A stretch of DNA of 64,000 nucleotides, from the NCBI RefSeq assembly GCF_003255815.1, contig NC_037672.1:102407530-102471529 (forward strand), read 5' to 3'. The position numbers were made by a program, and so were the translations under genes. The DNA is from Theropithecus gelada. Its lineage: Eukaryota; Chordata; Mammalia; Primates; Cercopithecidae. How positions within the stretch are numbered: the stretch's first letter is position 1; the number at the start of each line of letters is the position of its first letter. Below the pieces are notes generated by a model. The model saw nothing but the letters and a program-made list of their open reading frames with translations, had not been told where the DNA came from and searched no databases. Positions 1-10,866 of the stretch are shown piece by piece.

Positions 1-188
1 ATGCCTCGCCCTGCTTCAGCTCTCGCTGGTCGGGCTGCAGCAGCTGACCAGTACCGATCGTCCGGCACTCCCCAGTGAGATGAACCCAGTACCTCAGTTG
101 AAAATGCCGAAATCACCGGTCTTCTGTGTCGCTGACGCTGGGAGTTGAAGACTGGAGCTGCTCCTATTCGGCCATCTTGCTCCGCCCC
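1..188 (-). mobile_element. 5' end (5'UTR/promoter) of a primate L1 on the minus strand
   Basis: Read on the minus strand, the stretch ending near 188 begins with a G-rich start followed by AAGATGGCCGAATAGGA, the known start of the primate L1 5'UTR with its YY1 site (plus-strand cggccatctt, 170-179). The similarity to L1PA/L1PB 5'UTR runs to position 1, so the body of the element lies outside the window to the left. A 5' end that keeps the promoter means the copy is not 5'-truncated here, unlike most L1s. Whether its ORFs are intact cannot be seen. CpG density is higher than in the neighbouring AT-rich DNA. Confidence 0.82.
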
Positions 189-1530
189 AATCAGTTCTTG
201 CCTCTTGTATTGCAAAGCTTGGTTGTTAGGTCCACAGATAGTTAGGACTGTTCGATCATCTTGGAAAATAGATTCCTTCATGATTACATAATCTCCCTTT
301 GTATTCTTGATAATCCTTCTTGTTCTTTAGTCTCATTTGTCTAAAATTGATATAGCAATTTCAGCTTTTTTTTTTCTTTTTAAAACTTCCTTTTGAGTAG
401 TGTTAGCATGGTATACCTTAACCTATCCCTTTACTTTTAACTTAGTTGAATCTTTATATTTAAAGTGGGTTTCTGGTAGACAAAATATAATTGGGTTTTG
501 TTTTTTAATCCACTGTGTCCATCTATCTCTTTTAACTGATGTATGTAGATTGTTCACATAAGTGATTAAAAATGTATTTGGATTAGTATGCACCATATTT
601 GTAACTGTTTTTGATGCATTTAATTTGCTCTTTGTCCCTCCCCCACCACCATTCCCTACCATTTCTATCTTCTCTGGTTTTAATTGAACACTTTAGTGTC
701 TTAGAATATATCAATTATACATTTTTAAAATTTAATTGTTGCCCTAGAGTTTACTATATGCAATATATATATTAGACTTATCTAAATCCATATTCAAATA
801 GCACAATAGCACTTTACATATAGTGTATGTTATAACAGAGTATTCCTAATTTCTCTCTCTTGTGTCTTATGATACTGCTGTTATTTATTTTATTTATCCA
901 CATGCTGTATTTACTTAATACATTGTTACAAGAAATCCACTATAATTTTGCTCTGTTTCTCTATAGGTAAGGTTATTTTTCTTCTGTGGTTTCCTTCAAT
1001 ATTATCTCTTTGTATTTGATTTTCTGCAGTTTGACTATAATATGCCAGAGTATATTTGAGGGTTTTCCTGATTCTGTTTATATTATGGGAATTATTTTAT
1101 TTGGTGTTCTCTGAGCTTCTTGGGTCTGTAGTTTGGTGCTTGTTATTATTTTTGAAAAGTTCTCAGCCATTGTTATATCAACTATTTTTGTCTACTTCAT
1201 TCTTTCTTTCTTCTTCTGGTATTCTAATCACACATATGATATACATTTTAAGATTGTCTTTCAGTGTTTGGATGTTCTTTTATTTTTGTCTAATTGCATC
1301 ACAGTTTGGGAAGTTTTCATTTACTTATCTTTATTATCATTAATTCCTTCCTCATCCATGTCAAGTCTGCTAATATTTCCATCAAAGGCATTCTTCGTTT
1401 CTGTTCACGTGTTTTTTATTTCTAGCTTTTGCCTGTTCAATACGATGTAGGCTGTGGGTTTGCCATAGATTAATTATTTTGACATATATTCCTTTGATGC
1501 CTTTTTCATTAATATTATTTTTCATTGAAA
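189..1530 (-). mobile_element. Old L1M-type LINE fragment, antisense
   Basis: The plus strand shows diverged but recognisable antisense L1M text: the 'gggtttctggtagac' region near 470, 'ttgccctagagtttac' near 740, and the region with 'cttctggtattctaatcacaca' near 1215. No coding frame survives. The primate L1 ending at 188 abuts or interrupts it. Its 960-1450 part corresponds to the same consensus region as 3180-3540, so the two blocks are separate insertions or duplicates rather than one simply split element. The right edge is approximate. Confidence 0.7.
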
Positions 1531-1560
1531 AATTATAATTGTGTTACATTTATGAAGCAT

Positions 1561-1669
1561 GAAAATCAACTAAAAATGTATTAAAGACTTAAACATAAGA
1601 TTTATAACTAAAACTACTAGAAGAAAACATAGGGGAAAAGCTCCACAACACTGATCTGGGCAAGGATCT
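1561..1669 (+). mobile_element. Short L1 ORF2 fragment, sense
   Basis: About 110 bp match the L1 ORF2 region 'aaaatcaact...attaaagacttaaa...ctagaagaaaacat...gggcaaggat'. It lies in the opposite orientation to both neighbouring L1M blocks, so it is an independent fragment or marks an inversion during insertion. No usable frame is present. Confidence 0.65.
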
Positions 1670-2689
1670 AGAGTCCTTGTTTTTGGCTCCCCTTTAATTT
1701 TGGGCTTCCTTATGTACTCCTGCTCAGAAAAAGACTGTGTCTTGCAGCTCTTTCAACTGTAATCCATGGTTACTAGAGCCATTTTAATGTGGTAATAAGA
1801 CATTGAGGAGGGAAGACATTCTATAATATCTCAGTTAAAGTTCAGTCATCCAGTGGGCCTGTATCTTGAGGTTATAATCTTCAGAAAAGTCTCTCCAGTG
1901 GTATAGTTTTTTTCTACCTGCACTGTACTCCCTTCCCTGGTTGTAGTGTTATCAATCTACTTTTTTAAGCCTAACACCCTATTGACTATTATCTTCCTTT
2001 TTCTTTTCCCCTGGTGAGACAAGAAGACTGGAGGGAATGGGAATACGGAGAAGTTCAGCTAGGAAAAAGTTTCAGTAGTGAACTCTGGCAAAGTCCTTTT
2101 CCAAGGACCTTTTCATGAAGGCTTTGGGCATATTTAATGTTGGCTCTTTCCTTCTCCCTGCCAGAGCCATGAAAGGATATTTCTCTGATAGTCCCCCATG
2201 AGAACCTGGCAGTACTGTTTAAAGAGAAGCCTAGAAAAGTGTGTAGCCTCCAAAAGTTTCTCACTCTCACATTAGTGTACACTAAGCCTCCAGCAGGTCA
2301 TCAAAATTGCTTCTACAGGTTGTTCACAGCTGATTACTAAGCACATTGAGAGGACTGAGACAAGCCCTTTTTGGCAAGACAGAGAACTATTCCAAAGAGC
2401 AACTTTGGCTCAAGAGCTCTTCATTTGTCTGGCAAATCTTTCTTGAACGGTATTGTATTACTCTTCTATCCAGTGCTCTTTCATGCCTCTCTCTTTCCAC
2501 AGGTGTTGGGCTTACATCCTCTCTTCTTGTACCCTCCTTGTTTTGCTCTCTTTCTCAGTAAATCTAATCCTGCCTTGGATTCTATTTCTCCAAGACCCAA
2601 ACTAATGCCAAAGTATGTTAAAATCTAATAATGATGGTGAATTTTATTTCCCTTTGTTTTGTCAGCTTTGCTTTATGTAATTCTGAGTC
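1670..2689. other. No recognised gene; possible unidentified old repeat
   Basis: About 1 kb with no coding signal and no repeat family I can name. Pyrimidine-rich text with a splice-acceptor-like 'ctctttccacag' near 2490-2502 and a purine-rich block at 2020-2060 give a look of old LTR sequence, but I cannot show LTR ends. Confidence 0.4.
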
Positions 2690-3545
2690 TTTTTGTTAGG
2701 AAAATACACATTTATGTCATTCTGACATTAAGTGATAGAATATATTTTATATTTACCATTTAATGTTCTTCATTCCTTCCTAGAGATATGAATTTCCATC
2801 TAGTGTGACTTTCCTTCAGCCTCAAGAATTTTTTTGGCATTTATTGCAAGACAGGACTACTAGTGATGAATTTCCTGTTTTCCTTTATCTGAAAATGTTC
2901 TTTACTCCACTTTGTTTCGTTAAGGATATTTTCACTGGGAATAAAATTTTATGTTGACTCTTCTTTTTTACTTTTTCTCTTAACATTTTAAAGACATTTC
3001 CCCATTGTCTTTTGGTGTCATTATTTCTGTTGAGAAATCAGCCATCATTCATATTACCAGCCTCTCTATAAAATTTGTCATTTTTCTTTGGTTGCTTTAA
3101 ACATGGGTTTCTGGCAGGTGGCCCATGTGGGGTTTTAATTTATAGGATAGTGCTTGCTTAACTTTTCCTCCATTTTCCTCCAAATTTGGAGATTTTTCTG
3201 TTATTATGTATTCAAATACTATTTTTGTTCTTATCTTTTTTTTTCCTTTCTCTCTCTCTGCTTAACTTCTAGTTTTCTAATTGCACACATATTAGAATAT
3301 CTCCTATTGTTCCATAGGTGATAAAGTTCTGTTCATTATCTTCAATCTTTGTTTCTCAGATTGGACAATTTCTTTCAACGTATTTCAGTATTCACTGAAT
3401 CTTTCTTCTGCTGTTTCCAACATGCTTGTAAGCCTTCCATTAAAATTTGTAATCTCAGTTACTGAACTTTTCAGTTTGAAAATTTCCATTTGGTTCTTAT
3501 TTATAGTCTTCATTATTGGCTGTGATGTCCTACCTGTTTGTTAAA
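2690..3545 (-). mobile_element. Second L1M-type LINE fragment, antisense
   Basis: Landmarks of antisense L1M follow in order: 'gaatttccatctagtg' (about 2789), the 'tttattgcaagacaggact' block (about 2840), 'gagaaatcagcc' (about 3030) and the 'ctaattgcacacatattag' block (about 3280). All frames are broken. It shares its distal part with the fragment at 960-1450. Confidence 0.7.
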
Positions 3546-3559
3546 CATGACTATAATTG

Positions 3560-3665
3560 TTTTATTATTGAATATATTCAAAGCATACCACACACTGTTT
3601 TGATATACATGTACCAGTGAAATGATTACCAGCGTTAAACAAATTAATAACCTCATTAAAGTCTT
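3560..3665 (-). mobile_element. L1 3'UTR-like fragment, antisense
   Basis: The text 'ttttgatatacatgtacc...gaaatgattacc...aacaaattaataacctc' resembles the antisense 3' end of L1MA-type elements. The match is short and diverged. Confidence 0.4.
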
Positions 3666-4189
3666 TGTTTCCTAATTTTACCCTTTGTGACATCTTGGAG
3701 TTGATTTATATGAACTGCTTCTCACGCAATGCACCATCTTATCTTCAAAGGCTGGCTTCCCTCTAGTTTCAGTCTTCAAATACTTGTTGTTACTAGTGAT
3801 TTAAGGTTTACCCAGAACTTATGATTGTTATCTATGCCAGGGCTAGTTCAGTACAAGCTGCTCTGCCATGATCAAAAGCTGAATTACCTCAATATATTTT
3901 GGAATTGATTATGTGAGTTCATTTTAGTAGGTATCAAGCAAGACCATAATGTGTCCTGGGAAGTCGAGTTTTATTAGGGCTCATATAATATCAGTATGCA
4001 TACATGTATATTATTTTTAAAAGTATTATGTATTTTGGGATACACAGTGTAGCACATTGGCTAAAAATAGCTGCAGATTAATCCTGCACTCAGGGTTTAT
4101 ATTCCATATACATTCACTCATAAGTTTCTACCAATTATTTATAGCCAGTGTGTCTATTCTAATTTCTTAGTGTCTGTGCTGTAGCAGTT
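3666..4189. other. No recognised feature
   Basis: AT-rich unique-looking sequence without coding frames or a repeat I can name. Confidence 0.4.
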
Positions 4190-4254
4190 GTTAAATATGT
4201 TTAAACTTATTCTTTTCCATATCCACTGTCAAATCACTTCCCTTTTGCTAGCAT

Positions 4255-4269
4255 CTATTTCTAAGTTCT
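4255..4269. repeat. Left target-site duplication of the L1PA insertion
   Basis: The 15-bp word ctatttctaagttct occurs here and again without a mismatch at 5336-5350, bracketing the L1. The left copy runs into the T-tract that is the complement of the L1 poly(A) tail. Confidence 0.9.
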
Positions 4270-5335
4270 TTTTTTAATTATTATTATACTTTAAGTTCTA
4301 GGGTACATGTGCACAACGTGCAGGTTTGTTACATATGTATGCATGTGCCATGTTGGTGTGCTGCACCCATTAACTCGTCATTTACATTAGGTATATCTCC
4401 TAACGCTATCCCTCCCCCCTCCCCCGACCCCACAACAGGCCCCAGCGTGTGATGTTCCCTTTCCTGTGTCCAAGTGCTCTAATTGTTCAACTCCCACCTA
4501 TGAGTGAGAATATGTGGTGCTTGGTTTTCTGTCCTTGCGATAGTTTGCTGAGAATGATGGTTTCCAGCTTCATCCATGTCCCTACAAAGGACATGAACTC
4601 ATCCTTTTTGTGGCTTCATAGTATTCCATGCTGTATATGTGCCACATTTTCTTAATCCAGTCTATCATTGATGGACATTTGGGTTGGTTCCAAGTCTTTG
4701 CTATTGCGAATAATGCCGCAATAAACATACATGTGTGCATGTGTCTTTATAGCAGCATGATTTATAATCCTTTGGGTATATCCCCAGTAATGGGATGGCT
4801 GGGTCAAATGGTATTTCTAGTTCTAGATCCTTGAGGAATCGCCACACTGTCTTCCACAATGGTTGAACTAGTTTACAATCCCACCAACAGTGTAAAAGTG
4901 TTCCTGTTTCTCCACATCCTCTCCAGCACCTGTTGTTTCCTGACATTTTAATGATCACCATTCTAACTGGTGTGAAATGGTATATCATTGCGGTTTTGAT
5001 TTGCATTTCTCTGATGGCCAGTGACGATGAGCATTTTTTCATGTGTCTGTTGGCTGCATAAATGTCTTCTTTTGAGAAGTGTCTGTTCATATCCTTTGCC
5101 CAATTTTTGATGGGGTTGTTTTTTTCTTGTAAGTTCGTTTGAGTTCTTTGTAGATTCTGGATATTAGCCCTTTGTCAGATGAGTAGATTGCAAAAATGTT
5201 CTCCCATTCTGTAGGTTGCCTGTTCACTCTGATGGTAGTTTCTTTTGCTGTGCAGAAGCTCTTTAGTTTAATTAGATCCCATTTGTCAATTTTGGCTTTT
5301 GTTGTCATTGCTTTTAGTGTTTTAGACATGAAGTG
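4270..5335 (-). mobile_element. 5'-truncated primate L1 (L1PA-type), minus strand
   Basis: This is a 1.07-kb L1 3' portion on the minus strand. From left to right the plus strand shows a short T-tract, the antisense L1 3'UTR ('ttaagttctagggtacatg', 'tgcaggtttgttacat') and then antisense ORF2. The insertion ends abruptly inside ORF2 at 5335, directly next to the right copy of a perfect 15-bp TSD, the signature of target-primed reverse transcription. Modest divergence and an intact TSD suggest a primate-age insertion of middling youth. Confidence 0.92.
4701..5329 (-). pseudogene. L1 ORF2 protein, C-terminal remnant
   Basis: Two overlapping minus-strand frames (5329-5087, 80 codons; 5090-4701, 129 codons) together encode the C-terminal part of the L1 ORF2 protein, beyond the reverse transcriptase domain. 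Recognisable pieces are [20 protein letters not shown] in the first frame, and [19 protein letters not shown] and [16 protein letters not shown] in the second, with the cysteine-rich segment [14 protein letters not shown] between. A frameshift near 5090 separates the two frames and another near 4740 ends the second early. It cannot encode a functional protein: the endonuclease and most of the RT are absent through 5' truncation. Confidence 0.88.
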
Positions 5336-5350
5336 CTATTTCTAAGTTCT
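5336..5350. repeat. Right target-site duplication of the L1PA insertion
   Basis: Second copy of the 15-bp word at 4255-4269, identical at all 15 positions. Confidence 0.9.
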
Positions 5351-5695
5351 AAAAGGGGCCACGTGTCACATTTCCGGCCATGAGATGTAAGCAGAAGCTT
5401 CCTGATAAAAGCAACACACATGACTTTTCTACCTTTCCACCTTATTCTTTTGCTAAATATTGGCATAATGTTCTGAGCTACTGAAACCATCTTAAGTACC
5501 TGAAGCAAAGAGTAAATGAACCTCAGTGATGCTAGTTCTGACACCAATGAGCTTTCAAATCAATGTCAACTGCTACTTTTCTCTAGACTTCTTGTTATGT
5601 TAAAAGATAAATACTCCCTTCTTTGTTTAGGTTACTATTCACTAGATATTCAGCTACTGGCAAATGAATGCATTTCTAACTGATATGGTACCTGA

Positions 5696-7799
5696 TGGGG
5701 TTGTTATATATATCATGTGTGGTAGTGTGTATAAAATGCTTAACTGAAAATCTAACACGTAGCAAGCCATCAATAAACGTAACTATAATTTTATCTACTT
5801 ACTTATAACCTAATTTCTTTCTAACATTATTTGAGATGGTATATGTGAACACATATACAATTCAACAGGAAAAATAAAATCGAAAGAAGAAAAGGTTAAA
5901 AAGTAAAAGAGTTACAAAACGAAAGCCACAAAATGCATTCCTGAGGCATATAATTGCTACAGATAGTTTCCAAATTTTGTTTGAATTTCCTAGTAAATAA
6001 GAAAAAAAGGAAACAGTTCACGTGTTTTTCTTCAAGGTCAAGTAACAATGTAAAAGAGGAATTAGAACTTGGAGATACTACATTTTCAAGATATAGTCTA
6101 AGGTCTGAGCTACTGCCCACTGCCTCAGGTTAATGGGCCTCAATAGAATACATAGATTTATGTATACTTGTATCTCACATCTAGTAGAGAAGGAGGAAAT
6201 TCACTATAATAAAAGCAAATTTTCTTATAGTGAAAACCAAAAATTATCTAAAAAGTTGTCTACCAGAATAATTTTTGGCAACGATTATTTCCTTAAACAT
6301 TTATCTTAACATCCTGAGAAAATTACAGCCTGGGCAGTTTCTGAAAAACTCTTATCATAACGAACTCCTTTTATTTCAAAATCTATTTATAACTTTTAAC
6401 AACTTTGCAATAGTCAAGAAAATCAACAATCATGTAAGAAATAGAGAAATACTCATGTATAATAAATGCCCAAACATTAAGGCAATCTTTTCAAGACAGA
6501 ATGATGGGGGTTGGGGGAGAGAGGGAGGAGAGGGCCGGGGGAAAGAGAAGGAGGTAGGGGAAAGATAACTCTTAAGAGAAGCAATAATATTTTCTCTGTT
6601 AGTAAACTCTCTATTTATTGTGAAGAGTACATTATCTAACAAGGATTTGTAATAAGTCTAGAAACAGAAAATGTGCTTTAGGAAAATCATAACCTCTTTT
6701 CTTAAAAGAGTCTCAAAAGTAAGGGAGTACCTCATTTTCTAACACCTTCCAAAAGAAAATTTCAACATTACTCTTAAAAATTTTGGCTGATTTCTTATAG
6801 TGGAAAAGTCTTCAAAGCAGAGGGATCTGAAAGTTTGTGATTATTTATTAATTCAAGGTAACTGTGAACAAGAAAATGTTGGATATCACATATTTTGAGA
6901 AGAAAAGCAGAGAGGAATGAAAGTTAGAACAAAAGTCATAGAGAAAAGAAAAGACTGTGTCTGATCTTTGGTCCTGGAGTTTTTCTTCTCCAAGTGAGTA
7001 GATAGTAACGATTCAAAGTTAAGCTTGCAGAAATTGGCATGCCCATTACATAGAGGCTAGATGCCCAAGGCCCCACCTCCAGACACCTTGAAACATTTGC
7101 CAAAATAGAGATATCATAGCTTAAATTATGGTTTCATCTAAGTTTTCAAAAATATTTTCTTAAAAATTATTCTAGTAGGGGATTATTTTTTGAGTATAGA
7201 GGTATATTTGAATAAATAAATGAAACAGACATCAATTTATTCTGTTTCAAGGATGCTTCAGTGTTTAATGGAAAGTTCTATGGATAGAGTTTAAATCCTC
7301 ACAAGTTTTAAAACATAATTTGGAAGCCATCTTCTTTCACTTCTTCTAATTCATGAGGTCAGGACTCTGAGGGCAGAGACCATTTGGTTTTCCTGAAGCC
7401 ATGCTGTGAGAACAAGAAATGGTCATGTTTAGTTATCACGACCTCCTGCAGAGGAGATGGGCAACCTTGAACTCTGGTGTCAGCTGCTCCAGACATACTT
7501 TGCTCAGTTTTATGAATGGACACAGTAACTAAAAAGCATCCTAATCGGCTAATTATTTGTAAACCATTTTACATCCACTCTGTTCCCAATTTAGGTTTTG
7601 AAGCACTTCTGTAGTCACTGAAATTCTGTAGTTCACCCTGCAGTGATATATTTTTTTCACCTTCAAAGAATATAAGGAGTGTTTCAGCCTACATTTTAAA
7701 TATGAAGAAGAAAATGTGTGAAATGAGGAAATAAAAATGCACTGAGGCTTTTTTTTTTTAGAACATATACTGATATACTTTCAAAGCATGTGTATTTTA
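5696..7799. other. Unique AT-rich DNA with a hairpin and a G-rich tract
   Basis: No gene or nameable repeat. Two local structures stand out: a perfect 10-bp inverted repeat at 6200-6209/6225-6234 and a purine G-tract at 6506-6541. Short open frames in this stretch have no recognisable protein content. Confidence 0.45.
6506..6541 (+). other. Potential G-quadruplex tract
   Basis: The G-runs are GGGGG, GGGGG, GGG, GGG and GGGGG separated by 2-6 bases, which fits the common four-run G4 rule with one run to spare. It lies in an otherwise AT-rich stretch and continues as a GA-rich purine tract to about 6566. Confidence 0.6.
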
Positions 7800-7925
7800 A
7801 CAAGCAGAATGTAAGCCCCATGAGAATACAGCCCTTGCCTATCTTATTCATCAATATAGTCCCAATAGTTCTATCAGTGTCTGGCATGTAGTAGGCACTC
7901 AATAAATATGCCTTGACTAAATAAA
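7800..7925 (-). mobile_element. L2 LINE 3'-end fragment
   Basis: The text 'gtaagccccatgagaata...ctggcatgtagtaggcactcaataaatat' is the familiar antisense 3' end of mammalian L2 elements. Only about 125 bp remain. Confidence 0.7.
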
Positions 7926-10866
7926 TATATGCTTCTTTTCAGAGATGCATTATTAGGCATCCAACCCATTTTTCCATTCATGCTAATGATAACCTTTTAA
8001 AAAAAAATAAATTAATCTGCTGCGCAACAGCCAAGAATGAGCTCAAAATTCCTCCCAGCTTCTCCTGACTATCCGTCAGAGACATAGAGTATCACCTGTC
8101 AGATGGCTGTCAGACCCAAGCTGAAATAACTGCTGTCCTCTCCATCAACTTACAGTATTTATGCCTCACACCTTACTCTAAATTTGAGGAAGGTATTTAA
8201 GTTTTGTTTTTAAAGTAAACATAGAATTAAAGTAAATGAGATAAGGAGTAGTCCCATCAAAGAATTTTATCACTTGCTTTGCTTAACTATGAACTTTAAA
8301 GCAAGATTTGCAAAGAACTGAGATAAATGAATTTGTTTTCATTATTGATTCATTAAACGGTACTGGTAATCTCTGAAAGCAAAAGAAATCTCCACAATTT
8401 TAAAGAGAATATTTAAAATGTACCTACATGTATGAATGAATGTATTCCTTTCTATCTGACTGAAATCTGTGATAGAATATTTATTTTTAGGAGCTTCTCA
8501 AGCTCTATACAAGTGGACAATTATCTCAATCCCTGTGAACCTAGTTCAAGATAAATAACTACTGCTTTTGCCATGCTATCTCTACCCTTACCTTTTACCC
8601 ATGTTTTACCTTGCAAAAGACACCCCCCACTACCTACAGAGATATATGAGGACACCACTTTAAAACCCCACTTTGGCTAAGCTGAGTGGCGCTGGAGCTA
8701 TATTACAACTGCGGTCCCTCCCTTCTCTCTCTAGTGCAGGCAGCAGCACTCAAGCAGTTAACCACCTTCTAAGTGTCCCAGTAATACATTCCTGCCGCAG
8801 CACTCCTCAGCTCTCCAGAATCGGATTTCTGAAAATGTCTCTACATGGAGACATTCACTTCCCCGCTCAGCAGAAAAGGCTGCAGTCAGGGCCAAGGAGA
8901 GTAAAATACGAGCTTACAAATGTGGGACAGGACATACATTGTTTTGTTTTGTTTTTTTTCTCTTTGACTCAGAGAACTCAAGCTTCTGCATGACAGTGTG
9001 AGACTCTGGCAAACGCCAGTCTTTAAAATGCACATAAAGGATGACAATTTGTTCCCTGAATATCACTGGCTGGCAGAGCCCCTGAACAAATTATTAGAAA
9101 GTGTGTGGGTGGAGGAGGATTTAGTCCCAATTATTAACCTACTGGAAGCTATATATATGCAACTATAATCATATATACTCATTATCATATCTCCAGTTAC
9201 CTCCAAATGCTGGCATTTAATGAGTTAAAGTCCAATGACTATGGCAATTAAGGTTATAAGTAAAATACTCCTCAGATACTTGACTGAAAGTATATGCTTG
9301 CTCTTTGTACTTTGTAGGAAGAGCACAGAGAGACTGGAAAGGAAGGGAATGTGTTTTGGAGAGCACATTAAGCCAAAATAACATACTTGTTCTGACCATC
9401 CTGCATACTGTGACAATAATTAGGAGGAAGAATACCCTTCTGTGGGTTGGAAAAGCCAGGAAGAACAGACTTAAGTTAAGCTAGCATACATCAAAAATAA
9501 TTGACAATGGTTAGGCTTCATTGTAGAGAAGCCTGCACTGGCATTGCAGCCACCAGCCCACCACCCACCTAAGAATTATTATTTGAAAAGGATGTCAGAG
9601 GATTATAGAAGATCCTTGTGTCTGCTCCAATTAGGATCAACACTTCTGCTGCTTGCTCACTGAGCATTCAGTAATGATGAAAACATATTGACCCCTGCTG
9701 GAAATATGTAGAACTGCAGGCTTTTACTCTGGCCAAATACGATTTAAACGGAAGGCATCTTTTTAATTACCATTTACATGTATCAAGCCTCAGGGGTATG
9801 TGTTTATTTGTTTGCTTATTTGTCTTAAAGAAGGCTTTATATCACAATGCCAATATGAAACTAATTTACTCATTGCAAAAATTATTTCAAAACATTTCAC
9901 AAACCCAAGACAAAGCTTCTTCTAATGATACAGCTTTATATTTTTTGTACGGAACTTAATCACTATCTTGTTTAAAATTGTAGGCAACAGCCAATGAGCA
10001 TCAAACTTGGGTCCTCTCTATTATTTTTTAGAAGTCTTTGACTTACTGACCTCCAAATATATTATTTTCAAAGAAACTTAAAATCAGGAAAATGTTCTAA
10101 CACTGTAGGTAATTATTTTGTTTCCACTCTAAATACTATCCCAAGGGTTAAATCTCTGTGACAATTTTCTTCTAAGAATTTTCCACACAAATAAAGACTC
10201 TAAACTTGTCTTGCTATGCTAGAATATTAATCAGACACTCTACCTTCTAAGAATTCTTACAGAAAAGTTCAGGGAAAAAAATCTTTTCCAGCATATTTGG
10301 GGGTTACCAAGTTTCCAGCTAAGTGCTTAGAGGACATGGAACAGTTAACTTATATAGCACATGACTTGCTATTTTGTGGGATGTACTAAAATGATGTAGA
10401 TATTATAATTTTTGCTCTGTGTTAGAGGTTTTAGAGAGGAAGTACTTCTCAATATAAGTTAACAGAATAATTATTAACGTCAGCAGTCCCTATAAGCTCT
10501 CCAGCAGCACCTAGACTATGGCCTCTTGGCGTGTTCTATTAGCTGGCCCACTCATGAGGTTCAAAGGTTGGCCAAGACTGGGAGACCATTCTGTGTACAG
10601 ATCAGTAGCCTGACTCCATATAATGGTTGCCACAGCACCCCTCAACTCAACCAACTGTTCTGAAAATGCTATCAGTTAAATGCTATCTGTAAACACTATC
10701 AGTTAAATACAAAAAAAGAAAAAAAATTGCAAGCTCTATTCTTATTCCATGAAGAGAAATTTGAAGAACATATTGTATTTATATGAGTTCAGTGGTCATG
10801 TTAATATGATGTTCCTTTCTTTTAAAACAAATAAAAAGCAGCTCCATGATTAGGGTAAATTAAGGA
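7926..10866. other. Unique DNA, no recognised gene
   Basis: Nearly 3 kb without a repeat I can name. The stretch 8640-8995 has a visibly higher GC content and an open frame of 106 codons (8673-8993) ending in low-complexity Phe/Ser; it has no motif I recognise. The rest is AT-rich. Confidence 0.4.

Larger units (their letters stand above)
4190..5695 (+). mobile_element. Ancient MLT-like LTR, split by an L1 insertion
   Basis: The sequence right of the L1 (from 5351) resembles mammalian MLT-type LTRs: 'gccatgagatgtaagcagaag' near 5378 followed by an LTR-like 3' end near 5620-5690 finishing with 'ctaactgatatggta'. The 60-80 bp left of the L1 are taken as its 5' part because the L1 TSD proves both flanks were once contiguous. 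Divergence is high and the family name is unsure. Confidence 0.42.
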
